Shown here piece by piece: positions 1 through 5,361 of a stretch of DNA of 7,981 nucleotides. The stretch spans positions 1 to 7,981 of the forward strand of contig JAAFHJ010000210.1 in the NCBI GenBank assembly GCA_013298325.1, written 5' to 3'. The notes below the pieces were generated by a model. That model had not been told where the DNA came from. It did not search any database and was given only the letters and a program-made list of their open reading frames with translations. Positions within the stretch are counted from its first letter, which is position 1, and each line of letters opens with the position of its first letter. The translations under genes and the position numbers were made by a program. This DNA comes from Myxococcales bacterium (GTDB lineage Bacteria; Myxococcota_A; Polyangia; Polyangiales; Polyangiaceae).

Positions 1-552
1 GAGGTGAACCCAAAGGCGGAGCCGCCGGTCTGCAAAATCCTCGACTTCGGCAAGTACAAGTACGAAGAAAAGAAGAAGACCGCCGAGGCGAAGCGCAAGC
101 AGACCGTCGTCGAAATCAAGGAAGTGAAGCTTCGTCCGAAGACGGACGACCACGACCTCGACTTCAAGGTCCGCGCCGCACGCCGCTTCATCGAAGCCGG
201 CCACAAGGTGAAGTTCACCGTCCGCTTCCGCGGTCGTGAGATCACCCACCCGGAAAAGGCGCAAGAGCAGCTCACCTTCATCCTTCCGAAGCTGGAAGAC
301 ATCGCGAACATCGAGTCGCGTGCAATGATGGAAGCGCGAACCATGACCGTCATGGTCGCCCCTAAGCCGGCGATTATGCAGCGTGTGGCGCTCCTTAAGG
401 CCCAGCGCGAGAAGGATCGTCAGGTCGCCGAGAAGGAAGGTCGCGTCTACGAGTCTGAGCCCGAGCTGCCCGACTTGGAAGATGATGACGATGATGACGA
501 CGACGAGGACAATGACGACGCCGGTGAGGCGAAAGCGCCCCCCGCGAAGTGA
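1..552 (+). CDS. infC: Translation initiation factor IF-3, 5'-truncated, with long acidic C-terminal tail
   Basis: IF-3 binds the 30S subunit, keeps it apart from 50S and checks the start codon and initiator tRNA. The gene is cut by the window edge: the frame is open from base 1, and the GTG at 4 is an internal Val codon. Most of the N-terminal domain is missing. Visible are the end of that domain (NPKAEPPVCKILDFGKYKYE, the IF-3 signature region), the Lys-rich linker helix (about residues 20-35, counting the Val at 4 as 1), and the whole C-terminal domain (about 36-121, with FRGREITHPE and ending MTVMVAPK). Typical IF-3 stops about there. This protein adds some 61 residues: a basic/charged helix-like stretch, then a run of eight Asp within an acidic block (nt 478-519), then a short Ala/Pro/Lys end. 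Myxococcus xanthus IF-3 (Dsg) has a tail of similar length needed for development; likeness in role is inference. The gene is followed directly by a terminator. Confidence 0.97.
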   Translation, partial: EVNPKAEPPVCKILDFGKYKYEEKKKTAEAKRKQTVVEIKEVKLRPKTDDHDLDFKVRAARRFIEAGHKVKFTVRFRGREITHPEKAQEQLTFILPKLEDIANIESRAMMEARTMTVMVAPKPAIMQRVALLKAQREKDRQVAEKEGRVYESEPELPDLEDDDDDDDDEDNDDAGEAKAPPAK

Positions 553-554
553 AG

Positions 555-582
555 AAAAGCCCCGAGTTTCTCGGGGCTTTTT
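555..582 (+). terminator. Intrinsic terminator of infC
   Basis: A perfect 12-bp stem (555-566 with 570-581) with a TTT loop closes on a G/C core (GCCCCGAG/CTCGGGGC) and runs into a T-tract of five at 578-582. It starts three bases after the infC stop codon. Because the left arm starts with AAAA, the element could also act on the opposite strand, but no minus-strand gene is seen here. Confidence 0.93.
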
Positions 583-622
583 CGTTGTTCTGGGCGTACC
601 CTCCAATCCGGTGAGCGACCCC

Positions 623-1330
623 ATGCCGGCAAAATCAGAAACCGCGACGAAGGGGCGCGTTCTCCCATCCGGCGCGTCGCTCCTCGCCGGCGTCGCACTT
701 GCTCTCGTCGTCGGCGTCGTCGGCGGGCGCCTCGCCGTCGCGGGGCTCGCATCGCGGGCCGCCGCGAGTTTGCATGCCGCGATCGACCGCCCTATCTCGC
801 CGCCCCTCGCGGAGGCGGGCTTCGGCGCGCCCGACGCTCACGCCGAAGAGGAGCCGCTCGACGTTCGTTTTGCGGAGGGGCCCCAAACCATGGACGATCC
901 GCGGCTCGCGTTGCGGCCCCGCGAGCGGCGTGTCGCGCCTCCCGATCCTGGGCGACTTGCGCTCTTTCCGGCCCGAAGCGAAACGGGACAAGATTTCGGA
1001 ACGCTTGAAAAAAAGCCGGTACCGAAGGGGATCTTCATCCCGGCGGCGACCATCGTCCGTTTCGCCAAACGCGCAAACGTGCAGGGTACACCGGTTGCAA
1101 CGGGGATTGAAGTCCACGGCGCGAGCGCCCTCGGTGTCGCCGACGGCGACGTCCTCACCCACGTCGACGGCCAGAAGGTAGCGAGCGTCGCCGACGCGAC
1201 CGCGATCGTGCTCCGTGCGATCGGTGCCGGTCGGAGTTCGGTCAGCGGCACGCTGGCACGGGGCGAAGCGACCTACCCAATCACCGTCGAGATTCCGGCG
1301 TCGGTCTCTGGGAAAAAGCCGGCCAAATAG
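623..1330 (+). CDS. Membrane-anchored PDZ-domain protein (GspC-like layout)
   Basis: A 235-residue protein of unknown exact role. After a short polar N-terminus, residues about 18-43 form one hydrophobic segment rich in Ala, Val and Gly (membrane anchor, positive residues before it). A low-complexity Ala/Pro/Glu/Arg region follows (about 45-130), then a PDZ-like domain (about 137-225) with the typical turn before the second half, LGVADGDVLTHVDGQKV, and a final beta strand YPITVEIP. One anchor plus a linker and a C-terminal PDZ domain is the layout of type II secretion protein GspC, but no other secretion genes are near, so this stays a layout comparison. ATG 623 is chosen because GGTGAG (610-615) sits 7 bases ahead. 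GTG 611 is in frame but has no ribosome site. A promoter would have to lie in the 41 bases after the infC terminator; none is convincing. The next gene starts 40 bases downstream, so the two may be co-transcribed. Confidence 0.85.
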   Translation: MPAKSETATKGRVLPSGASLLAGVALALVVGVVGGRLAVAGLASRAAASLHAAIDRPISPPLAEAGFGAPDAHAEEEPLDVRFAEGPQTMDDPRLALRPRERRVAPPDPGRLALFPARSETGQDFGTLEKKPVPKGIFIPAATIVRFAKRANVQGTPVATGIEVHGASALGVADGDVLTHVDGQKVASVADATAIVLRAIGAGRSSVSGTLARGEATYPITVEIPASVSGKKPAK

Positions 1331-1370
1331 TGCGCTTGTGAAGGGGCCTGAATGTTGCCATAAGGCGACT

Positions 1371-1775
1371 ATGGCCGAACGAAAGCTCCGCATTCTTGTC
1401 GCCAAGCCCGGGCTCGATGGGCACGACCGTGGCGCAAAGGTCGTCGCCCGCGCGCTTCGTGACGCCGGCTACGAAGTCGTCTACACGGGTCTCCATCAAA
1501 CACCCGAAATGATTGCGAACGCCGCTGTTCAAGAGGACGTCGACGCCGTCGGCCTTTCGATCATGAGCGGCGCCCACAACACGCTGTTCCCCGCGGTCAT
1601 GGAGGCGCTCCGTGCCAAGGGGGTCGATGACATCGTCGTCTTCGGCGGCGGCATCATCCCCGAGAGCGACAAGACCCGCCTCGAAGCGGCAGGCGTGAAG
1701 GGCATCTTCACCCCAGGCACCCCCCTCGAAGGCATCATCACCTGGGTCCGCGACAACGTGCAGCCGCGCGGCTGA
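1371..1775 (+). CDS. Stand-alone cobalamin-binding subunit of an acyl-CoA mutase (methylmalonyl-CoA mutase type)
   Basis: A 134-residue single-domain Rossmann-like protein that matches the C-terminal B12-binding domain of methylmalonyl-CoA mutase. All base-off/His-on marks are present: D16-G-H18-D-R-G21 (DxHxxG, His18 the lower cobalt ligand), the S63-I-M-S66-G67 loop that holds the dimethylbenzimidazole tail, and the GGG turn at 92-94 with IIPESD. Such small subunits pair with a separate catalytic subunit, as in two-part methylmalonyl-CoA and 2-hydroxyisobutyryl-CoA mutases. No large subunit or MeaB-type chaperone is in this window, so the substrate cannot be named. The start at ATG 1371 has TAAGGCG (1361-1367) a few bases before it; the frame is open further upstream (GTG 1338), but family proteins start near this ATG. 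It lies 40 bases after the PDZ gene. Confidence 0.93.
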   Translation: MAERKLRILVAKPGLDGHDRGAKVVARALRDAGYEVVYTGLHQTPEMIANAAVQEDVDAVGLSIMSGAHNTLFPAVMEALRAKGVDDIVVFGGGIIPESDKTRLEAAGVKGIFTPGTPLEGIITWVRDNVQPRG

Positions 1776-1782
1776 CGGGTTG

Positions 1783-1826
1783 CCCCCCTGGCACGGGCCA
1801 GGCTAAACGGCCGTGGGCCAGGGGGG
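1783..1826. repeat. Long GC-rich inverted repeat between B12 subunit and protease genes
   Basis: The outer arms CCCCCCTGGC (1783-1792) and GCCAGGGGGG (1817-1826) pair perfectly over 10 bp. Inside, ACGG (1793-1796) pairs with CCGT (1811-1814) and CC (1798-1799) with GG (1809-1810), leaving one bulged G on the left and two unpaired G on the right. The apex is a 9-base loop. It begins 7 bases after the B12-subunit stop. There is no T-tract on either side, so it is not a standard intrinsic terminator. It may stabilise the 3' end of the upstream mRNA or help factor-dependent termination. Confidence 0.7.
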
Positions 1827-1953
1827 ATGCAGCGCGAAATCGCAGAAAACGCTGCGTTTCCCGTTTGGCACGCCGGTTTCAGTAGACAATCCCGCATCGA
1901 GCGCCTGCGTCCACCTTCGGGCGCCCCGTCTCTTTGCGGGAAGTTTTTTGTCC

Positions 1954-3021
1954 GTGAATCGCCTTTCCGCGTTGCTCCTCGGCTTTTGCGCCTCCTTTTC
2001 CACCCTGTCGGCGGTCGCCGCCTGCGCCGACTTTGAGCCGAGCGTCGCCGAAGTGCCGACACCGGCCACCGATGCTGCCGCCGCGGACGATCCCTCGGTT
2101 TCGACGGTAGAAATCGTTCGCGGGGTCCCCGACCGGGGGCGCGATCCGGCGGTCGTCTCCGTCGACGTCAACGGGGAGGGCTTCTGCACCGGGACCTTGA
2201 TCGCCAAAGATATTGTGCTGACTGCGCGCCATTGTGTGGCGCGGACGAGCGAGACGATTGCGTGTCCACCGGACACCGTCCAGGTTCACGAAGGATACCC
2301 TCCGGCGCGCCTCGGAATTCGCCTTGGCGACGTCTACGACCGGGGAGCCCCCTTTGATGCCGTCGGGCGCGAGGTGATCGCCCCGTCCGGAACGACGATC
2401 TGCGATGCCGATATTGCCGCGATTGTTCTCGACCATCCATTGACGAATATTCGTCCGATTGCAGTTCGCCCGCTCGGACCGCGCGTTGGTGAGCGAATTC
2501 GGGCGGTTGGATTCGGCGCGCGCGGCGATAGTGCCGGCGCGGGGGTGAAAATGGTGCGCGAACATGTGCCGATTCTCCGGGCGACGCCCGGCGAATTTCT
2601 GGTCGGTGAAGCGACCTGCCAAGGGGACTCTGGCGGGCCGGCTCTCGATGAAAGTACCGGCGATCTCGTCGGCGTCGTTTCGCGGGGGGGCCCGTCCTGC
2701 GAGGGGGCCAACGTCCACAATATTTACACGCGCGCCGATGCGTGGATGTGGCTCGTTCAACGAGCCCTTGCGCGGAGCGGCTTGCCCCGCGAGGGGGCGG
2801 ACGGCGGAGCAAAGGGGGCCGGCACCCCTGACTCGCCGCGGCCACTTACCGATACAGGTGCAGTCTGCACGCAAGCGAGCGACTGTGCGGCCGGCGTCTG
2901 TGCGCTCTCCGGCGAAACCGGGTACTGTACACGCACCTGCGGAACCGGCGATCGATGCCCTACCGGCTTCCATTGCAAGAAGCGCACGGGGTTCACCACC
3001 CCGGTCTGCACAAAGGTCTAA
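1954..3021 (+). CDS. Exported trypsin-fold (S1 family) serine protease with C-terminal Cys-rich module
   Basis: A 355-residue exported endopeptidase. Residues 1-24 are a signal peptide whose end, AVAAC, fits a lipobox (Cys24 as possible lipid site); a short acidic/Ala propeptide follows. IVRG at 54-57 resembles the new N-terminus of activated S1 proteases. The triad is His93 (LTARHC), Asp153 (DIAAI) and Ser226 (CQGDSGGP). C78-C94 and C222-C249 match the conserved 42-58 and 191-220 disulfides. The site equivalent to trypsin Asp189 is Ala220 and position 226 appears to be Asn, so Arg/Lys preference is not expected. After a Gly/Pro/Asp linker (about 280-302), residues 305-352 hold eight Cys in a compact module (CTQASDCAAGVC...GYCTRTC...), likely for binding or stability. 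GTG 1954 is preferred because GGGAAG (1938-1943) precedes it and the signal peptide starts right there; the frame stays open upstream to 1813. Its wobble positions look slightly richer in A/T than its neighbours. Confidence 0.93.
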   Translation: MNRLSALLLGFCASFSTLSAVAACADFEPSVAEVPTPATDAAAADDPSVSTVEIVRGVPDRGRDPAVVSVDVNGEGFCTGTLIAKDIVLTARHCVARTSETIACPPDTVQVHEGYPPARLGIRLGDVYDRGAPFDAVGREVIAPSGTTICDADIAAIVLDHPLTNIRPIAVRPLGPRVGERIRAVGFGARGDSAGAGVKMVREHVPILRATPGEFLVGEATCQGDSGGPALDESTGDLVGVVSRGGPSCEGANVHNIYTRADAWMWLVQRALARSGLPREGADGGAKGAGTPDSPRPLTDTGAVCTQASDCAAGVCALSGETGYCTRTCGTGDRCPTGFHCKKRTGFTTPVCTKV

Positions 3022-3080
3022 CGGGCGTCGCTCAGTGCCGGTTTCTTCGCGGCCGTGACACGTCGCGTCGCATGATTTCC

Positions 3081-3116
3081 GCGGTCGGAGACGTCTACGT
3101 GGATTGACCCGACCGC
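3081..3116. promoter_or_regulatory. Inverted repeat with possible -35 box ahead of the acyl-CoA dehydrogenase gene
   Basis: GCGGTCGG (3081-3088) and CCGACCGC (3109-3116) are perfect 8-bp inverted arms around 20 bases. An inner 8-bp palindrome AGACGTCT sits at 3089-3096. TTGACC (3104-3109) touches the right arm and could be a -35 box; the best -10 partner, TAAGAA (3128-3133, spacing 18), is poor. The arrangement would suit a repressor operator over a promoter, as many fatty-acid or acyl-CoA genes have, but no regulator gene is nearby. AAGAAG (3129-3134) is a likely ribosome site for ATG 3143, which competes with the -10 reading. Confidence 0.3.
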
Positions 3117-3142
3117 CAGCGGCGACCTAAGAAGCCGCAGCT

Positions 3143-4291
3143 ATGAACTTCGAGCCTGCCGAGCACCACGCGATTCTCCGAAAGATGGTCCGCGACTTCG
3201 CCCGTGCCGAAGTGGCCCCCCACGCACGTGCCTGGGACGAGGAGGAGCGCTTCCCGAGCGAGATCATGCCCAAGCTCGCCGAACTTGGGCTTCTCGGGAT
3301 CCGTATTCCGGAGGAGTTCGGTGGATCCGGAATGGATACGACCTCTTACGCGATTTGCGTCGAAGAGCTCGCCCGTGTGGACGGCTCGCTCTCGCTCACC
3401 GTGGCGAGCCACAACGGTCTCGGAACCGGCCACATTCTTTCGTTCGGCTCGGAAGCCCTCAAGCAGAAGTACCTGCCGAAGGCGGCGACCGGCGAGTGGT
3501 TGGCCGCCTGGGCGCTCACCGAGCCCGGATCTGGGAGCGATTCCTCCGGCCTCGCGACGACCGCCAAGCGCACCGCCGATGGGCGGTGGGTCATCAACGG
3601 AACGAAGATGTTCATCACGCAGGGGAGCGTCGGCGGCTTCTGCGTGGTCCTTGCAAAGACGAACTTCGACGTCCCGAAGCAGAAGGGGATCACCGCCTTC
3701 GTCGTCGACCGGGGCACCCCCGGCTTCCGCGCGAGCAAACACCTTGAGAAGCTCGGCTGCCGCTCTTCGGACACCTGCGAACTCACCTTTGAGGATTGTA
3801 TCGTTGACGACTCTCAGCGCGTCGGCGAGATCGATCACGGTTTCATCGACACGATGAAGATCCTCGACCGCGGCCGAATTTCCATCGCCGCGATGGCGTT
3901 GGGCCTCGGCTACGGCTCCCTCGATGCTGCCGTGACGTACGCAAAAGATCGCAAGCAGTTCGGCCGCGCCATCGCCGATTTCCAAGCGATTCAATGGATG
4001 TTGGCTGACGCGAAGACCGAGCTCGATGCCGCGAGTCTCCTCGTCTACCGCGCCGCCTGGCTCGCCGACGAGGGGCGCCCGTATTCGAAAGAGGCGAGCA
4101 TGGCGAAGCTGTTCGCGTCCGAGGCCTCCAGCCGCGCCATCAACAAGGCGCTCCAGGTCCACGGTGGCTACGGCTACACGCGGGAGTTCCCCGTTGAGCG
4201 CCACCTCCGCGACGCGAAACTCTGCGAAATCGGCGAGGGGACGAGCGAAGTCCAGCGCCTCGTGATCGCCAAGCACCTCCTCGCGGAGTGA
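3143..4291 (+). CDS. Acyl-CoA dehydrogenase (short/medium-chain or branched-chain type)
   Basis: A 382-residue FAD flavoprotein that makes the alpha-beta double bond in acyl-CoA and passes electrons to ETF; it acts in the cytoplasm as a tetramer in this family. The N-terminal helical domain (about 5-115), middle beta domain (about 116-235) and C-terminal helical domain (about 236-382) are all present at normal length. Signature 1 is AWALTEPGSGSD (about 122-133). Signature 2 is QVHGGYGYTREFPVERHLRD (338-357). The catalytic base is Glu365 in EIGEGTSEVQR, the position used by short- and medium-chain enzymes; isovaleryl-CoA dehydrogenase uses another site, which argues against that type. The residue before the base is Gly rather than the Tyr of the mammalian enzymes, as in many bacterial members. 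Chain-length preference cannot be read from sequence. The ATG start has AAGAAG 8 bases ahead. It appears to be a single-gene unit with its own terminator at 4365-4395. Confidence 0.96.
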   Translation: MNFEPAEHHAILRKMVRDFARAEVAPHARAWDEEERFPSEIMPKLAELGLLGIRIPEEFGGSGMDTTSYAICVEELARVDGSLSLTVASHNGLGTGHILSFGSEALKQKYLPKAATGEWLAAWALTEPGSGSDSSGLATTAKRTADGRWVINGTKMFITQGSVGGFCVVLAKTNFDVPKQKGITAFVVDRGTPGFRASKHLEKLGCRSSDTCELTFEDCIVDDSQRVGEIDHGFIDTMKILDRGRISIAAMALGLGYGSLDAAVTYAKDRKQFGRAIADFQAIQWMLADAKTELDAASLLVYRAAWLADEGRPYSKEASMAKLFASEASSRAINKALQVHGGYGYTREFPVERHLRDAKLCEIGEGTSEVQRLVIAKHLLAE

Positions 4292-4364
4292 CGCGTCCGT
4301 CCGCGAAGCCGGAGACGGCGCGGAGTTCTCGGCAATCGCCTTACGGCGACCCGCGGGACGGCCG

Positions 4365-4395
4365 GTCCGGTACCTTTGCGGGTACCGGACTTTTT
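4365..4395 (+). terminator. Intrinsic terminator after the acyl-CoA dehydrogenase gene
   Basis: GTCCGGTACC (4365-4374) and GGTACCGGAC (4381-4390) form a perfect 10-bp stem with a 6-base loop, followed at once by five T (4391-4395). It lies about 75 bases after the stop codon and ends the upstream transcript, isolating it from the region ahead of mraZ. Confidence 0.93.
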
Positions 4396-4463
4396 CGTGG
4401 GCGGTGCTCAGGGGCAAGATCCCCCTTTCCATCGTGATCGAAGCCCGATAGTTGATGCACCAA

Positions 4464-4496
4464 CGAATCGCCTCTGCCGCTGGCAGGGGCGTTTCG
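4464..4496 (+). other. Strong hairpin in the gap before mraZ
   Basis: CGCCTCTGCC (4469-4478) pairs with GGCAGGGGCG (4482-4491) over 10 bp with one G-U pair and a GCT loop. Beyond one T-T mismatch the stem continues with CGAA (4464-4467) and TTCG (4493-4496). Only three T follow the GC stem before C/G-rich sequence, so it is a poor terminator. It could be a helix of a structured RNA. Confidence 0.5.
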
Positions 4497-4606
4497 CGTC
4501 CATCAGCACGGGGCGCGCGAAGGCAGCGAGCCCCACGCCACTTCCCACCTGTTCATCTGTTTAGCGCGCTTAAGCGACGATCCGAATTCTGATCGGAGAT
4601 CAGTGA

Positions 4607-4644
4607 AAAAGCTGGAGGAGCGCCCGTTCAGGGGGCCGGCTTTT
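4607..4644 (+). terminator. Intrinsic terminator with no gene directly upstream
   Basis: AAAAGCTGG (4607-4615) pairs with CCGGCTTTT (4636-4644), with one G-U pair, over 9 bp. Inside the loop, CCC (4623-4625) can pair with GGG (4631-4633) around GTTCA. The right arm supplies the T-tract. It ends two bases before the -35 box of the mraZ promoter, so it insulates that promoter from upstream transcription. Confidence 0.65.
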
Positions 4645-4645
4645 G

Positions 4646-4675
4646 TTGACAGTGGGAAAGCGGTTCCCATAGGTT
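4646..4675 (+). promoter_or_regulatory. Likely housekeeping-sigma promoter of the mraZ-rsmH-ftsL-ftsI operon
   Basis: A consensus -35 TTGACA (4646-4651) is followed after 18 bases by TAGGTT (4670-4675), which keeps the T, A and final T of the -10 consensus. Transcription would begin near 4682, giving an mraZ leader of about 210 bases. It is the only full-consensus -35 box noticed ahead of the cluster, sits just after a terminator, and has half-sites for a regulator in its spacer. Confidence 0.6.
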
Positions 4676-4701
4676 CGGCGAATCGGTGGGAAAAAGTGCC
4701 A
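4653..4701 (+). promoter_or_regulatory. TGGGAA half-sites, candidate MraZ-binding region
   Basis: TGGGAA occurs at 4653-4658 and 4687-4692 on the + strand and as its complement TTCCCA at 4664-4669. The first and second make a perfect inverted pair separated by 5 bases, lying between the -35 and -10 boxes. The third is followed, after exactly 5 bases, by a degenerate TGCCA (4697-4701). MraZ in E. coli binds repeats of TGGGN separated by 5 bases upstream of its own gene, and the same 10-base period is seen at 4687-4701. Autoregulation by MraZ is therefore a good guess; binding is not shown. Confidence 0.5.
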
Positions 4702-4763
4702 AACCAGCCCATGGCCACCCGGACGCGGGGGAATGTGCTGCAAACGCCCGGATTCTTATCGCT

Positions 4764-4786
4764 CTCGATGCGGGCCCCGCATCGAG
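4764..4786. repeat. Perfect 23-bp palindrome in the mraZ leader
   Basis: CTCGATGCGGG (4764-4774) and CCCGCATCGAG (4776-4786) are perfect inverted arms around a single C. As RNA this folds to a 10-bp stem with a 3-base loop. The leader holds more small elements of this kind: AGCGCGCGCT (4805-4814), CCAGG/CCTGG (4825-4836) and GCGCC/GGCGC (4836-4849). No T-tract follows any of them. It may be an operator or a leader hairpin affecting mRNA stability or translation. Confidence 0.65.
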
Positions 4787-4893
4787 TCCTCACGAGGGGC
4801 CCTGAGCGCGCGCTTCCGCGACGCCCAGGCACCTGGCGCCCCCCGGCGCTCGGTGAACCCGCTCTTTCGTGACTGTCGGACGGCGAGGGATCG

Positions 4894-5361
4894 ATGTTTC
4901 GCGGGCGCTACGAGCACACCATCGACGCGAAAGGACGGACGAGCTTGCCAGCTCGCTACCGAGAAGTCCTTGCGTCGACGGGGGCCGTCGCGGGGGCCTC
5001 GGGGAGCGAGCGGCGCATCATGCTGACCTCGGGTCTCGACCCGTGCCTCGTCGCCTACGCGATCCCCGAGTGGAACGCCTTCGAGGAGAAGCTCGCGAAG
5101 CTCCCCCAGTTTGATCGCGCAGTTCAAAAGCTTCGACGCATCTACGTGTCGGGCGCCGTCGAGTGCGATGTCGACGACAACGGCCGGATCCTCATCCCGC
5201 CGACCCTCCGTGAGCACGCCGGTCTCGTCAAAGATGTCATCTGGGCAGGATCCGGGAAGTACGCAGAACTTTGGGACAAAGACGCGTGGAAGCGCGCCTT
5301 CGAGACCACCGAAGACGAGCGCGCCGACATCGCCGGCCGCCTCGCAGAGCTCGGCCTATGA
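4894..5361 (+). CDS. mraZ: MraZ, DNA-binding regulator of the division/cell-wall cluster
   Basis: A 155-residue protein with two SpoVT/AbrB-like beta-fold repeats, each with the family mark: D11-A-K-G-R15...P19 near the start (MFRGRYEHTIDAKGRTSLPA) and D95-N-G-R98-ILIP102 in the second half. MraZ forms a ring of subunits, sits on the nucleoid and represses its own cluster in E. coli. Length and start are as expected (family about 140-155). A ribosome site GAGGG (4885-4889) lies 4 bases ahead of ATG 4894. It is the first gene of the dcw operon here; candidate binding sites lie about 195-240 bases upstream. Its stop overlaps the rsmH start as ATGA. Confidence 0.97.
   Translation: MFRGRYEHTIDAKGRTSLPARYREVLASTGAVAGASGSERRIMLTSGLDPCLVAYAIPEWNAFEEKLAKLPQFDRAVQKLRRIYVSGAVECDVDDNGRILIPPTLREHAGLVKDVIWAGSGKYAELWDKDAWKRAFETTEDERADIAGRLAELGL

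Larger units (their letters stand above)
4396..4645 (+). ncRNA. Possible small structured RNA between two terminators
   Basis: This gap has no believable protein gene. It starts after one intrinsic terminator and ends with another (4607-4644), so some transcript other than the acyl-CoA dehydrogenase mRNA seems to be ended here. In between are several potential hairpins: GGGG/CCCC at 4411-4424, the imperfect palindrome GTTGATGCACCAAC at 4451-4464, a long stem at 4464-4496, GGGGC/GCCCC at 4510-4534 with a small inner stem, and CTGATC/GATCAG at 4589-4603. I looked for and did not find signatures of tRNA, RNase P RNA, SRP RNA or tmRNA; 6S RNA cannot be excluded by eye. No convincing promoter is visible just after 4396. 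The alternative is that the second terminator only blocks read-through into the mraZ promoter. Confidence 0.25.

Noticed and set aside
447..752. Minus-strand ORF ending in a poly-Ser run
   Set aside because: The Ser run is the reverse reading of the Asp codons of the IF-3 tail.
1813..1953. Upstream extension of the protease gene to 1813
   Set aside because: It would begin inside the long hairpin and put about 47 non-signal-like residues before a clear signal peptide; GTG 1954 has a ribosome site.
3095..4432. Long minus-strand ORF (445 codons) opposite the acyl-CoA dehydrogenase gene
   Set aside because: High-GC shadow frame; its product is Arg/Glu/Ala-rich with no known motif, and the + strand gene is complete and conserved.
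4376..4564. Small + strand ORF after the acyl-CoA dehydrogenase gene
   Set aside because: Starts inside the loop of the intrinsic terminator, has no ribosome site and no recognisable motif.
4396..4606. tRNA, tmRNA, SRP RNA or RNase P RNA in the gap before mraZ
   Set aside because: No T-arm, no SRP tetraloop region, no tmRNA end and no RNase P core could be found on either strand by eye.
4603..4872. + strand ORF of 89 codons ahead of mraZ
   Set aside because: Begins with GTG at the edge of a terminator stem and spans the promoter, half-sites and palindrome; composition does not look coding.
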